Notes: generated by a model not told the origin, from the letters alone. 52,421 nt of DNA from Hymenopellis radicata (GCA_015501595.1 JADNRX010000373.1:1-52421), one strand, 5' to 3'; counted from the first letter of the stretch, positions 23,825 through 36,195 are shown. Numbers and translations: made by a program.

Positions 23825-26156
23825 CTACCGCTCCAACACAGCCCTCTCCGTATCCGCAAACGTAAACGGTCTAAACGGCCCCTTACGACGGCTCGGAGCA
23901 GGCGCATCAATTTCAGTCAACCGACTCCCCAGCGTCGCCACAAAAGAGCTCGAGCCCGGCGGCACAAGCGCCCTGCGCTTCATCTCCAACGTTGCGCGCG
24001 CTTTCTCCTCCTCCGGAATCGCCTGGTGTTGTATCTCTTTCAGGGCCTTTCCCGCCTGAATGGCTTCCGCTTTTAGCCTCTCCCGACGCCGCGCCTCCTC
24101 TACCTCCTCCTGCAAACGCATCATCTCGTCCCACTCCTTCACTTCCTGCAGGTTTAATTCCTGGGCTGTGCTCTCCACTTTGGGGGCTCGAGGTATGACG
24201 GACCTGCCGAAAGGTTTAGTGTCCACATACTTCTCCGCCGTCGTCGTGTGCACAATCGCCGAGTCTGTAGGTGGCGTTGCGGGTCGCTGTATTCGTTTTC
24301 ATTAGATGCCACCCAACTTCAATGCCGCTCTGCAACTCACCTCGCCTATCCGCTCCGTTATAGTCTCCACCGTCACTGGATCTTCTTGAACGTCCCCGCT
24401 CTTCGATTCATTTGGTGGCGCATCCCGCTCCCCAAACTGAAACCTCTGCTTCCGCTCAGTCAAGTTAGCCTCCATTTCCTTGAGTGCCCGCTGCCACTGA
24501 GTTGATTCCTGTTTAGGTGTCGCCGGGCGACGAGGTTCTGTAGACCGTCCGTAATCCGGTGCTGCAGTTCGTGCGTAATACTTGTCTACTGTCGTCGTTT
24601 GTGGTATTTGCGGGGGCAGGTCCCGATGTGGTGGCTTTTCTGATCTACCGAAAACATGGAGCTCATCGGAAGGCGATGCAACTTTAACAGGTGGCACCCG
24701 TGGATATTTGGGTGATTCCTAAGAGAGCAGGATCAGCGCCGCCCCATGCCCACCAACAAGTGTGCCCTACTTGGCCTTTTCCTGCTTTTCTATGTAAGTC
24801 AAGTTCTTTTTTCCATCCATTTAGGGCAATCTCCCTTTTCATGCGTGAGAAGCCCTGCGATTTCAGTCAAAAGTAATCCTACTCAAAGAACAAGAGGCAT
24901 ACGATAGGTGCCCACTTGGGCCTGCTCTTTAGAACAGCTGTCAACGAAGGCTTGACGTATTTCTTCGAGGGTGACGACTGAGCGGAAGATTACAAGTATG
25001 TTCACCTCGTCATCAAAAAGAATTACCTCTTCCTTTTGGGGAACCTTGTCCTTGTCGTGAAAGAAAACAAGCCGGTCCTGGACATTAATTAGATCTGCAA
25101 TATAAGACAGTGAACCTAAGCCTGCCTCAAGGTAGCCGTAGCCTGCCGGTCTTGTAGCCAAGGGGTTGAAAGACGGTCGAGCCGGTTCGGTACTGACTGG
25201 AGCAAGTGCTCCTGGCGCTCTTCGAGACTCGGATTTCATGTAAGGCGATCTTGGAAGAGATGTTTCCGTTTGAGAATTAGGCCACATTTCTCTCGCTGAG
25301 GTGTAGTGGCGTCGCTGACCAGCCGGCGACCGTTGGTATGTAGAACGGAAGCGCTCGTGACCAGGGGCCTGCGACAGAGTACGCAAGAGGGGAGACGATG
25401 AGCCACTAGCACCCGCGTTTGACGGCTGATGCGCGCTTCGAGTAAATGGCGGTTTGTCTCTACGATCATAGAGAAAATCACGCGGCGGACCGCGCTTTTC
25501 TCCACGCGAAGACGATCCCCCACGCCGCGGACCCATCGTTTCTCTCAAATCCTCAGCCCGCATGTCGAACATCTCGCCGGGAGTCACTTCCGGAAATGGG
25601 GTGAGGGCTGCTCCGGGAACAAGACGCCATCGAAATTCCTCTTTGTCCGCAACGTCTGTCGCCATGTTCTCGTGGATTTTGCGTTTTTTGGAGTGGATAG
25701 TGTCGATTCTGTTCCCATTCTCGTCGACCTTCCCTCGGATGATACGGATCAGCTCGACTTGCCCTTTGCTTTCCATTTCCGCGAGTACAACGCTTTTGAG
25801 ATATTGGCCCGAGCGTATGGGGTGTGTTGGGTGTGGCGGCTGTATGTAGAGGCGTGGCGAGTTGGAGTTGGGCTGGTGGTTAGCGGCCGGCGGGATAAGA
25901 TGGTCGGGGAGTTTGTCGTCGGGGAAGCGGTCCATGATCTTCTGAAACATCACCGGAGTGCGTAGACCGAATTTTTCGGCGGACTCTTCCTTGAGCACCT
26001 CCACCACCAGCTTGCGCGCCTGTTCCGTCGCCCAGAAAATGTACGATTTGGCCCGCGTTGGGTCTTCCCTGACCAGAGTTGACACTCTGCGCTGCAACAA
26101 GCATCAGAGAAGGAATAAAACGCGTCAAACTGGCCCACCATTGCTGCCGCCAGCAT
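23825..26156 (-). CDS. Large fungal protein of unknown function
   Basis: I do not recognise a named family. The start is the ATG at 26156 in an 18-base exon (26139-26156), followed by a 47-bp intron. The second exon from 26091 reads RRVSTLVREDPTRAKSYIFW, ATEQARKLVVEVLKEESAEK and HPIRSGQYLKSVVLAEMESK, which looks like a small helical domain I recall from basidiomycete hypotheticals. A disordered Arg/Ser/Pro part follows (about 170 residues), then LVFFHDKDKVPQKEEVILFD. The next coding pieces (24302-24720 and 23825-24280) join by a canonical intron at about 24280-24341 and repeat a short motif, TTVDKYYARTAAPDYGRS and TTAEKYVDTKPFGRS, before a charged coiled coil (EWDEMMRLQEEVEEARRRER). The join across 24720-24910 uses donor GTGGGC and is less certain. 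Two separate genes are possible. Confidence 0.55.
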
Positions 26157-27914
26157 AGTCGTCGTCGTTCAGTGCAAGACCATATGTGGCTGTGCTCAAA
26201 TTCGGACAACGGACCGAGATCAGCTCCAGGTTGGCCGACAATGCGGCATCTCACAAACCTTTCTACATGAAAAGCAATATGGTCAAGAATCTATGTGACG
26301 CCTTTCGCGTCGTTGAGAGCAAACACCTTATCTTATTATATAATATGATATAGCGCGATCTACCTTCAAGTTCCCTACCATGTCGCGTGGGTATACCAGT
26401 TGAGAGTTATAGCAAGTCCTTTAGGACTGGACAACATGCCATACGATGCAGCAATAGAGACCGAACTTTCGAGATGAACAATTCCAGCATCGAGCGATCA
26501 ACTTTGGGAGTTATGCGCAGTGTACGCGAAAGCAGGAATCATTGGCAGTTGAACTCGACGTGCCATGTACATTTTCTTCCCCTCCTTCTTTGCGAATGAT
26601 ATATTTTGTCTGATGACAGGAATTCAAACGCGATGTGGAAATGAGGCCTCTAGAGGAACCAGTAAAGAGTCAGGCGGTAAATGCAGGCGATTCAAATGCA
26701 AGCCTGACGGGATGGAGTGAGAGGTGGAAGATGCGGCATAAACGACTCATCGCCAATACAAGTTCAAAGCTCGTCATGCCAAACTGGTCAACATCAGACG
26801 TTGAGCGGAAGATCATCGATATCGATCAGCATGTGGCACTTACCTCTAAAATAAATGACATCCGGCAAGGAGAGCAATGTTCCTGAAATCAAGAGCTCGT
26901 AGTCGGCAATTAGAAGGCATTGAAGGAGTCATCTATAATGTGCGGCTGTCGGCGCCGAGTCTGAGGCAAGTGACGAGTAGCCGTGAGCGCAAGTTCTAAG
27001 TATAAGAAAAAAACAGATCAGACACAACAACACCATCTTTAAGTAGATGAAACTGAGGAGAAGCAACGGTTAAATCTATTATCTAAGTACAATTAGGAGC
27101 AAAGATCTCACCTTTTCATGGTTTCCGAAAGCCTGCCCGGGGGAGGCAACAACGATGCTCAAATCGAAAACTTCCGGCTCAGAGGTCTCGACCCAGCGAG
27201 GTTTGCCCAGTAGTGGCGTGTCGTGAGGCGGCACAACTTGGGCCTTAACAGCATCTTCACGGACTCGCCATACAGAATTATCGTACAGAAACGCAGCAAC
27301 GTGATGATCTCACAGGATCCCATATGATCAAAAAGGGTCAAAATTGTACAAGCCAAATGAGGCTCCTTTATTCCGGGAAAAAAGTCGTTCTGGCGACGAC
27401 AGTAGACGCTGCCGATATCGATGATGTGTTACCAAGTAAAAGAGGTCGTAAACAAGCCGCGCATGAGTCGACGAAGAGCATAACAACAGCAAATAAGTGG
27501 TGTATTGAACTGTTTAGAATAGTCAATCCGAACTCGCGATGACAAGAGAACACAAAGCTCACCGAGACATAAATGATAACGGTGGATATACACTTCAAGA
27601 TAAGTCGGAAATGAGATTCAAACTGAGGCAAACAACGTACAAGTTCCCTAGTATGCCCGCGGTGAGGATTTCAGCACTACCCAAATTCAAAGTATTCGTC
27701 GAAGTCGCGTTTGAATAGGTCTAGAAGTCGAATTGATGGTCAAGAGTCAATTGCAAGGAGAGAATGACGCGGCGTGGAATCAGTTTCCAAGTCGAAGATG
27801 GTGGTTGTTTAAGACGAACCTACACCGTGCACGAGCACAATTGTCAAGGGATCACGTGAAAGAGCGTGAGAAATTGCCGGGTTTGTGAAAATCGGTTTGC
27901 GAACGTGATTTATT
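26157..27914. other. No gene recognised in 1.75 kb
   Basis: This is the longest gap of the left half. A 72-codon ATG-started frame at 27324-27542 (plus) and an 83-codon frame at 26635-26886 are open, but neither shows a family feature or splice support. It contains the promoter of the gene at 26156 and the 3' side of the aminotransferase gene. Confidence 0.35.
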
Positions 27915-29513
27915 TCATTGCTCCCATTCATCTCGTAATGCCGACGCTAATCTCCTCAGTACCTCGTCAACTTCCTCCTCGTTCAACAGACTAAACGATA
28001 CCCTAACATAGCATGTCTTTCTCTCATCATGGTACCCACATTCCCCCGGAAGCATCAACACACCCTTGCGCATCGCATTATGCTCAATGAACACGTTCGA
28101 ATCACCCTCGTAACCCTTCACCGTTTTGCACTTGACCGACCCTGACGGGGGCAGCTTGAGTTTTATCCAGTAGAACATGGCCGCGTTGGGCGTATTCCAC
28201 TGTGCCAGCCCCGAAAGGTGTTTATTCAGATACGTCTCAAACACGTCCCGCTTTTGGCGATAAAACTCGGCGACACTCTTAGCGTGTGTAAGGAATCCAG
28301 AAATGCCCCACGATTGCAGCAGTTTCAATACAATCACTTGTGATATCGAGGGCGGCTGCATTGTCGATGCGGCACTCTAGTATTGGCATTAGGGCTGAGG
28401 TGAGAACCCAAGGAGTGGACACTTACGTGCCGCTCAATCTGTGCAACTAGGTAATCAGGACCTGTAATCCAGCCAAGCCTGAATCCAGCTGCGAGTATTT
28501 TACTCAGGCTGTCAAAGCGAAGGACGCGGCCAATGTCACCATCCATCTTGCGTTCCAAGGAGAAATACGAAGCCGGCGGCGCCCCGGATCCAAAATAGAG
28601 ATGATAATACGGATCGTCTTCAAGGATGAGAAAGTTGTACTTTCGTGCAAGCTTCAGAACCTCCTGGCGCCGCGGAAGACTGGTGGTCATGCCAGTAGGG
28701 TTAGCACCATACTAGAAACGAGTGGCTGAGATAAAATGATAGAGTTAAAACAACCAAGACCTACGGGTATAGTGTACAGCAGCTTGGGTCGCGACTTCCC
28801 GGACGGCCACGACTCTAACAACCGGGCGAGGGATGAGGATACGATGCCCTCATCATCTGACGCGACTTCCACGATGTTGCACCCCAGAGAGTCCATAACC
28901 GGCAAGATACCACTGTCCCATCTCGTTAATCATATCCCCACAGTCAATGTCGCGTCCACTCACGGATACGTCGGAGCCTCCACAATAATCGAATCCCCAC
29001 GGTTGATGAGCGCCGAAAAGGCCTTGTACAGCAAATCCTGACTACCAGAACCCATGCTGACGCGTGCCCCGTCTCCAGGTGTGATGCCATGCACCTGCGA
29101 CGCAAGCTCCGTCACCCACTCAACCAGCGCCGGCAAACCAGAGGTCATCGAGTACTGCAATGCAGTCGTCAAGTCGTCTCCGCCGAGCTCAATGTCAGTC
29201 AACGTAGGATCCGAAAGGGGGCTTGGCGACTTGACGGTCATCGTAATGCGCGTAAAGGGATACGTGCTGGGGTTCGGTTTCCCCGCAAGCATCGACAGCA
29301 TACCGGGCTTCGACTCCATCGGAATCAGACTGCGAACTGAATGATTCAGCTACACATCGAAATAAAACGGGAAGCGGAATACTCACTGGGGGCAGGTTTA
29401 CGCGCCTTGGCGACGATGGACAGGAAGGACAAGTAAAAGTCATTCGGAAGGACGCGTGACGTGGAAGGAACCTTTCCGTGCACAGTCTGCGGGGACGGTT
29501 TTTCAATAGTCAT
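27915..29513 (-). CDS. PLP-dependent aminotransferase, fold type I (aromatic/2-aminoadipate type)
   Basis: The enzyme moves amino groups between an aromatic or aminoadipate-type amino acid and a 2-oxo acid using pyridoxal phosphate. It starts at the ATG at 29513 (MTIEKPSPQTVHGKV). The first intron leads into PIRSLIPMESKPGMLSMLAG, typical of the Aro8/KAT II group, then GGDDLTTALQYSMTSGLPAL, RVSMGSGSQDLLYKAFSALI, VEAPTYPG, RPKLLYTIPYGANPTGMT (the Asn of NPTG contacts PLP), FLILEDDPYYHLYFG (Asp and Tyr contacts), RVLRFDSLSKILAAGFRLGW (the Schiff-base Lys is in SLSK, the Arg in GFRLGW), and a C-terminal MRKGVLMLPGECGYHD with RVSFSLLNEEEVDEVLRRLA. All key residues are present and introns are canonical. 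Substrate preference is inferred from family likeness. Confidence 0.88.
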
Positions 29514-30309
29514 GTTCAACGTTGTGGCAGCAATATTCTCGAGGTGGAATGATCATCTTATGGTTTCACGGCGACTAAACAAAGGGCGTGAATGATTTGA
29601 CAGTGACACGGGAGCGAAAACACTAACCGGACGGATCCCAACTAAGCTTGCAATCGGCCGTAACAACTTACTCCTAAGTATGAGCAGCACGCAGAACGGA
29701 CCATTGACATGGCGAATGGTGCGAAGTATTACGCCAATCTCTTGCCATCTTCCCGGGCCCGTCGCTTCCGATATTTCTCGAACTAGACGTACTTCTGCTT
29801 CTGCTTCTGGTCGTCTCCTACCCAACTCCTACCCGTTAGTCCAGAAATCAACTTCTCAAGACCAGGACTTGTCCGAGTACGGCTTACCAATGTCCTTCTG
29901 GAGCGCATCCACAGATCATGGCATCGCAAGTTAGGCTGCGACAAGGATTGACAGCCGATATTACGAGGACTAAGGAATGGAAAGGTAGAAGATGCGGTAA
30001 CATGTCTGCCAGGCGACCAAGTGTGATGGTGTACGCTGTCATCTCGAGCATTTTCACAACCGGGGGTTCGTCTGAACGCCGTTGGAATCATAGAGCGGGG
30101 GTTAGCGATGAACTGAAACCCGTTGAGCCCATGCCACTCACACGTATATTCAGTCTTCTAACAAACCTGCTACTCGCATGCAATGAAGGACATATGGTAA
30201 GAAATAGAACTGTCAAAACAGAGGTACATTATTAACATGATGAAGAGATGGAATCACACCGCAGCCGCTTACCTACATTCAATCTTCAAACTCAAGAAAG
30301 TTGGGGTCG
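29514..30309. other. No gene recognised
   Basis: Open frames of 90-105 codons occur on both strands (for example 29918-30235 plus, ATG-started), but none has family features. Confidence 0.35.
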
Positions 30310-30719
30310 TTACTTTCCCAGAGACTCGCAGTCAAGCGGAACAGCCGTCGTCTCAGCATGTCGAAACATCCTAATCCCAGTCCTCGTGATTTTGAACTGC
30401 GATTTACAGCACGGATCCGGGCACGCCACAATCGCATCAGTCGACATCCAGTCGTTCTTATGCGTGATTCGCTGTTTCGCAGCTAGAAGAGGGAGAAGAG
30501 CCCCTGAAATCCGAACATTTACGAAAGGTTGCCAAGGAACGATTGAACGTTCGCACCCAACGAATAGATTGAAAAGCCCTGACCAGGAGGCAAATGGAGC
30601 ATTTCGCCTTCAAGTGTGAAGTAATCGCCTTCCTTGGCGCCACACATGATGCGCTCTCCCGGGGGACAGACAACGTCGACGCGGAGGTCGTAGAGTTCAA
30701 ACGAATCGGAGCTGTCCAT
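30310..30719 (-). CDS. TIGR04076-like small protein
   Basis: This is a small family of unknown function found in bacteria and fungi. Two exons (30557-30719 and 30310-30503, intron 30504-30556) give about 118 residues. The sequence reads FELYDLRVDVVCPPGERIMC, GAKEGDYFTLEGEMLHLPPG and QGFSIYSL, then after the splice GALLPLLAAKQRITHKNDWM, STDAIVACPDPCCKSQFKIT and RHAETTAVPL, stop 30310-30312. The Cys pattern (VVCP, IMCGA, VACPDPCC) is as I remember for fungal members and suggests metal or disulfide roles, which is unproven. The start is the only nearby ATG. Confidence 0.75.
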
Positions 30720-31091
30720 AGGTTGAGCGTTGAACGTTGAAGGACAAGCTAAGAATCGGCCTATACACAATTGACCGGTTGGCCATCAACATCGCACCTG
30801 ATGAACACTGGCACTAGCATTTTCATCTCAATACCTATCATGCTACTTGATTGTTTACCGGAATGCAAGCGGTGCGACCACCCGCCAACCTTATCACTGC
30901 CACGGTCGCCGTCGCGCTAGACGCAAAGAGGATGGTCTGCGCCACGGCCAAGGATACGCCCAATAGCACACGACAATCAGACCAGCGTATTAAATGGAAT
31001 AGATATATTACTTGGCAACGACGTAGTGTAGCAGTGTGAACATTGGAGTGAGCAATACAATAAGAATAAAATCCCGCTAGTACTTTCATAG
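30720..31091. other. Intergenic
   Basis: No gene is seen. The region lies between two minus-strand genes and should hold the promoter of the TIGR04076-like gene. Confidence 0.35.
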
Positions 31092-33253
31092 TTAATGTCT
31101 GTACTCATGACCGCAATCCCCAATCTTCTCATAGAGCCCCTGCAGATGCGCGCCAAGTGCAACCGCATCGATCCGCTGGGTATCTTCAGGCGTCAGCTCG
31201 AAACTGAACACCTTTAGGTTGGACTCTGCGTTCGAAGAGACGCCCAGACGCGTGCCGACGATGACCGCGCCCACTTCTGGGCTGTCCAAGACCCACCGTG
31301 CAGCGACGTTACTGAGCTCAACCCCACGAGCGTCGGCGATGTCCTTCAAAGTCTGTAGTAATCGCTGCAGGTCCGCCCATGACCCCCACGTCATGATCAT
31401 GTCAAAGTACTAAAAATGCGTCAGGGCGGGAAAGTCAACATTACGACCTGTCCTGACCTTGCGTTGCGATGGTGTGAGAGCCTGCGATTCAGAATAGATG
31501 TCGGGTGATTTAGCGCCTAGCCATTTCTCCGATAGGAAGCCGCCGCACTAGACACATACCGTCAATGGTGCAAATGAACAGGGATTGAATGAGTTGAAGA
31601 CTTACGAATGAACCATACGTTAATAATTTGACTCCGTACTTCGTACATACGGCGGCCATCTTGATCTTTGGTCGGCTATCGATGAGTGAATACTGATCAG
31701 TGATATAGCTCGCGCGTAAGTCATGGAAGGCCCTCAAAGAAAGTGAATTGACACGGACCTGAACTTGATTAGACACGATACCAACGTTTCCCGTCTTGGC
31801 GATAAGGTAATCGCATGCCTCTTGCGTGTGTTCAGCGTCAAAGTTGCATAATCCGATGGCGGAAACGAGATGGGGATGACTTTTCGTAAGCGCGACTAGC
31901 TCCTCCAGTATCACGAGGTACTCCTTGTCGTTGTACTAAAATAAAAAGTTTAACCAAAAGGAACTTCAAATCCCGACGGAAGGAACTCACATCGAACCAA
32001 TGAAACTGTAAGCCGTAGATTCAGCGCGCAGTCCACGGTCAGTCAGCAGATAGGCTTCACTTACCTGTAAGAGCTCCACGCACCCACCAAGTCTCCGAGA
32101 GCGCTCCGTGACCGCATCAAGCACAAACTGACGCGTCACGGGAGCCTCCAGCGGCGCAAAAACGCACCACTTCGTAGCAGCAATAACCGTCTTCCCGATG
32201 TCCTCTGGCAGTCGATTCCTAAAGGACCCATAGATAAGTTCCGCGTCACCCTGAGATCAGCTTAAATCATCAGCGATCCTGTACTACGAAGAAGAACCTG
32301 CAATCACGAACGTAGTGATCGGCCATGTCTGTCGCCAGGAGCCCGAACCGTACGAGGTCCCCCAGAGCCGCGACCTGCTTGTGACTGGACGCGGATCCCC
32401 ACGCTGGCGAGGACATTTGCCATAGTCCGTTGAAGAGCCGGGGTATCCTGAGAGGACCGAGTTGAACGTGCTCGAGTCTCCGCGAAACCGCAGAATCTAC
32501 AGAGATGTCGATCCTGGGGTCGGAAGTGACGCTGGTCTGATCAAGCTTCGTCAAAGGGAAGAAGAGTAACAAGACGTCATTGACTTGGAGGAGTGCACGA
32601 GTAAAAGGGTAGGTGAGGGGCTTAGAGCAGCAGTACGCTTGGCAGCCTGTTAATGCCGCTCTGAGCTGAAGGAGTAGAGTTTCAAGTTCGCAAGTAGGAC
32701 GGGGTCGTAACTCCTTCAGAGCTTGAACAGCTTGGACGATGTCGCCACAAGCTTTGTCAAGGGTAAACTCCGTCGGATCGTTGGTGGACCAGCTAACACT
32801 GGCTTCGGGTATAGACTTGACAAAGTGTGTGAGACTTGAGCGAGATATAGAGTTAGAGAAGAACGGCGCGAGCATAAACGACCCACTAAGGCAAAGAATC
32901 CTGGACCATTTTACTGGAGAAAAGACAACGCGTCGAAGCCAAAAATGCGGTAGAAGTCTTCTGGTCCCTAAAGAGGTCAACCGCCGGCGTAAATTCTGGC
33001 GCAGATTCACGAAGCCGCGACCGGACGTGTTCGACAAAGGTTTTCTGAGCTTTCGCACCCTGCGAAACCAAAGCCCGGAGCGCGGATCGCAGGAGTGGTG
33101 TAGGAACTTGAGAAGTTTTTAACCCTGGTAAGCAAGTCAATTGAATCACTCACGTTGGGAGATTAGGACATCGTCCATCATATTCCTAACGGGCCCAGTA
33201 TCAATACCGCGGCGTAGAGAGGAGAGAGAGAACACGTACACATGACCAGACAT
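31092..33253 (-). CDS. Aldo-keto reductase with a long N-terminal extension
   Basis: AKRs reduce carbonyls with NADPH on a TIM barrel. From about 32460 downward the protein reads LGPLRIPRLFNGLWQMSSPA and FGLLATDMADHY (Asp and Tyr of the active site), then after introns GDAELIYGSF, IGKTVIAATKW (Lys), LLQFHWFDYNDKEY (His), SAIGLCNF, VSNQVQYSLIDSRP, GVKLLTYGSFCGGFLSEKWL, ARWVLDSPEVGAVIVGTRLG and ends DCGHEYRH at 31092. Before the barrel lies an extension of about 230 residues: MSGHVYVFSLSSLRRGIDTG (ATG at 33253), an intron, PTPLLRSALRALVSQGAKAQ, KTFVEHVRSRLRESAPEF, then SIPEASVSWSTNDPTEFTLD and LTGCQAYCCSKPLTYPFTRA. I do not recognise the extension. It changes frame near 32895 without a plausible GT-AG intron, so the fusion may be broken. 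The first coding exon and part of the second belong to the duplicated 2.9-kb segment. Confidence 0.7.
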
Positions 33254-35010
33254 GCTGAAAGAGTCTGTTAACGCGGAGGGCAACAGTGCAGCGGACTGAC
33301 GACAACAAGTGGGAGAGCAAAGTCAGAAAGGCCGGTTAACTTTGAGCCATGCCCTCACTCGGACGGGCCTTTCTCCAAAAACAAAAATGAAATTTGGCGG
33401 GTAGTATTGAAGAGACCGAGGGCCGAAAAAGTTTAGGAGATGAACAACCGATGTCGGGGCTGCACCAGGAACGTTTATGTGAATCCTGATAGGCGTTTTA
33501 AGAGGATGCCGGCTAATAACTTGAATAGCCGGGGTTGGGGGCGATATTTGAATCCCGTACACTGACAGCGGTCGCTAAAGAGGCTCGGCCTGCATTAATA
33601 TACTCGTCCTTCTCCAAGCTTCCGGCACATCAAATGACCAGTGCTCCGTTTTTGTTCTGTGGCGACTCGAACTGCCTCGAACGCATCATGATGAACCGGA
33701 CTTGGTACATAGCTGCTCCCACGTCACACCATCGTTCAATCTTTGGCTAGTATGCTTTCGGCCTGGAAGTAGCCGCGGCCCAGTCAGCGAAGGCAGTTCC
33801 AAATGTATCACTGAACCTCAAGTGACGCAGGAGAAGACGAATTGAAACCCCTGCGCAATTCCATGGTCTCCACGGCACGTAAGTCCATTCGTGTGTGGAG
33901 TAAGTGTACCACGGTGCCCGGTGTCAAAACAGCGTAAGAACGTTCGCCCCGAACGAGCCGCAGTGTGAACAAAGGAAGGGTCAACGGCACTGACCTCGCT
34001 CTGGTTGAAACAAAGTACTCTTAGCAGGCCCGACGCTTGCCCGGAGCTCAGTGGACGTGCAAACACCGGTGGATAACCGACGGATGTTTGCCATACCACA
34101 TTCATTAGGGGATACATCAGCCTGTTTGTGGCTAGTCTGCTCAGCCCTTTTGAAAAAAAAAGATATGCGGGTCTTGTAGTCGGGTTCCTGTCCGTCAAGG
34201 AGAGTGAAGATGACACGAATGATTCGGAAATGACGGAGGTTGGTGTATTTTCAGAGCAAACTACACCAGGTCTGCTCCCAAGACGTATGCCGAACAGAAC
34301 AAAAACCCCGTGCAAGTGTAGAAGACCTGGGGCAGCCGGGATCACAGGCGTTCGCCGTCGCAATATAGGCGCGGTAACAAACTTGGACCCGCATGTAAAT
34401 CACCGTGACGGCGTTGATTGGATGTGCAGGGCTAGGATGTAGGTCCATGGCAAGGCAGTGAAAGGAAGGCAGCTCTGTGGGTGAGCTGCCGCGAGCATAG
34501 TCCGTGTCCGGTGGAGCCGGGGACGAGGGGAAGGAAGTGATGCGAACCTGTAATACTTATACGTCAAATGAATCATGGCCACCAGGCTTGAGTCGGAGCC
34601 AGCATGTCTGTCAACATCGATCGGACGACGAGCTATAGTAGTTCCTAGCGATGCCGTGAGATATGTTTTCGTTGTGATTCCTTTGATGTACCTGCTCAGT
34701 CTTGCGACCTGGACGAGACTCTTGCACAAGTCCGAGGCTTTAAGGACGTGGTATATCGTCAAGCGCGATCATCAGATATGAATGCAGGACTCGACGAATC
34801 TCAGGGCGGAAGCTGCAGGCTCCAAAGTTACGTGTGAACGCAGAGTCGCAGAAAGCCCAGAGACATTCAGAAGATCGATTGAGGACCGTCGGGGAACAAG
34901 AAGTGGATGCCCATGATAAGTATGCAAGTTGAAGTTGAAACAGTGTGTGGGGTTTATAATTTACTGGATATAACTCTATGTCAATACTTCTATACTTGAT
35001 ACTTAACTGC
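33254..35010. other. Spacer between AKR and thioredoxin reductase genes
   Basis: No gene is recognised. A 181-codon minus-strand open frame at 33818-34363 lacks an ATG and any family feature. Small frames are shared with the right copy only because the duplication is recent. The spacer should carry the AKR promoter and the 3' end of the thioredoxin reductase gene. Confidence 0.4.
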
Positions 35011-35981
35011 TCACGCCTCTTCACCCAATTCCTCCTCCTCCGCGATCAGCTTCTCAACCTCCAGCGCAGCCATACAGCCGCTACCCGCACTGGTGATGGC
35101 CTGTCTGTACCGCTTGTCCTGTACATCACCGGCAGCAAATACACCCTTGACGCTCGTTTGAGTCGTCCCCGGTACGGTGATGATATAACCATCAGAATCC
35201 GTTTGTAGCTGCGCGCGCACGATGGAGGTGGCGGGTTCGTGTCCAATGGCGTAGAAGAGGCCGTTTACTGGCAGATCCTTCTCCTCGCCGGTGACAATGT
35301 TCTTGATGCGAAGGTTCTTGAGTAAGGACCCGTCACCTTGGCATTCGGTCGCAACAGTGTTCCAAAGTACGGTAACTTTGGGGTTATTCAATAAACGTTT
35401 TGCCATGATCTTGGATGCGCGAAGCTCGTCACGACGGACGAGGACGTAGACATGTGAACCGTATTTTGTGAGATCTAAACAGATAAGATAGATGAGACTA
35501 GATGGGGGGTATCACGACTTACAGGTAGCTTCTTCTGCTGCAGAATCGCCACCACCAATGACGGCCAGAGGTTTATTCCTAAAGATCGGCACGGCACCGT
35601 CGCAGACCGCGCACGCACTGATGCCGCTCTGCCAGTACGTCGACTCGCCGGCAAGCCCCAGACGCTTCGCACTCGCACCTGTAGCAATAATCACGGTATC
35701 CGCCGTATCTGGCTCGCCATCCTCCTGCATCTCGCGCCAGTAGCGGAATGGTCTACGGGACAGGTCAATCTTGGAGACGGTCTCCGTGATGATGTCCGTT
35801 CCAAAGCGGACGCTCTGTTCGCGGAACTTGTCCATGAGCTCTGGCCCGAGGATGCCAGTGGGGAAGCCGGGAAAGTTCTCGACGTCGGTCGTAGTAGTGA
35901 GCTGGCCACCAGCGGCGAAGCCGTTGGCCATGAAGCCCTCGAAAAGGACTGGGTGGAGGTTGGCGCGGGCGAGGTAGATGG
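35011..35981 (-). pseudogene. TRR1: Thioredoxin reductase, 5'-truncated copy
   Basis: Thioredoxin reductase passes electrons from NADPH through FAD and a CxxC pair to thioredoxin. This copy keeps [20 protein letters not shown], the redox motif ACAVCDGA, the NADPH-binding [13 protein letters not shown], the intron at about 35475-35522, [45 protein letters not shown] (FAD) and the C-terminus EEELGEEA. It is cut at 35981, within [11 protein letters not shown]. Upstream of that point the other copy has the start codon exon and the FAD GxGxxG motif, and here unrelated repetitive DNA follows. The last 330 codons are open, so the coding remnant is intact but lacks start, promoter and the ADP-binding loop. 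Unless it is expressed from a new start, it should be inactive. Confidence 0.9.
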
Positions 35982-36045
35982 AGGATGGCTGCGTGCTCTT
36001 CGGGGGATCGTCTTCGCGTGGTGAGTCGTCTTCGGGCTTGTCCGC

Positions 36046-36195
36046 CTCCGGGGTGGTCTTCGTGGGGTGGTCTTCGTGAGGTGGTCTTCGCGTGGTACGT
36101 CTTCCTCCGGGGTGGTCTTTCGTGGGGTGGTCTTCGTGAGGTGGTCTTCGCGTGGTACGTCTTCCTCCGGGGTGGTCTTTCGTGGGGTCGTCCTC
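36046..36195. repeat. 60-bp minisatellite
   Basis: Two identical 60-bp units (36061-36120 and 36121-36180) are flanked by partial, drifting units on both sides (from about 36000 to 36260). Each unit is itself made of shorter GTGGTCTTCGTG-like pieces. The repeat abuts the right breakpoint of the left duplication copy. Open frames across it encode low-complexity peptides and need no gene. Confidence 0.9.

Larger units (their letters stand above)
33072..35981. repeat. Segmental duplication, left copy
   Basis: This segment matches 44855-47737 in the same orientation. It runs from within exon 2 of the AKR gene, through the spacer, to within an early exon of the thioredoxin reductase gene. The right two thirds are almost identical. 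The left third differs by a few substitutions and small indels: a 9-bp difference near 33375, a 16-bp difference near 34035 and one near 33212. The right copy is about 27 bp shorter in total. Confidence 0.95.

Noticed and set aside
30310..33253. Biosynthetic gene cluster built from the aminotransferase, AKR and oxygenase genes
   Set aside because: There is no backbone synthase, prenyltransferase or terpene cyclase in the window, and the oxygenase is broken. The enzymes are scattered among housekeeping genes.
33818..34363. 181-codon open frame in the AKR-TRR spacer, partly shared by the right copy
   Set aside because: No ATG start and no family features. Its presence in both copies follows from the recent duplication and is not evidence of selection.
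36046..36195. CRISPR-like direct repeats
   Set aside because: The units are contiguous with no unique spacers, and the host is a fungus. It is a minisatellite.
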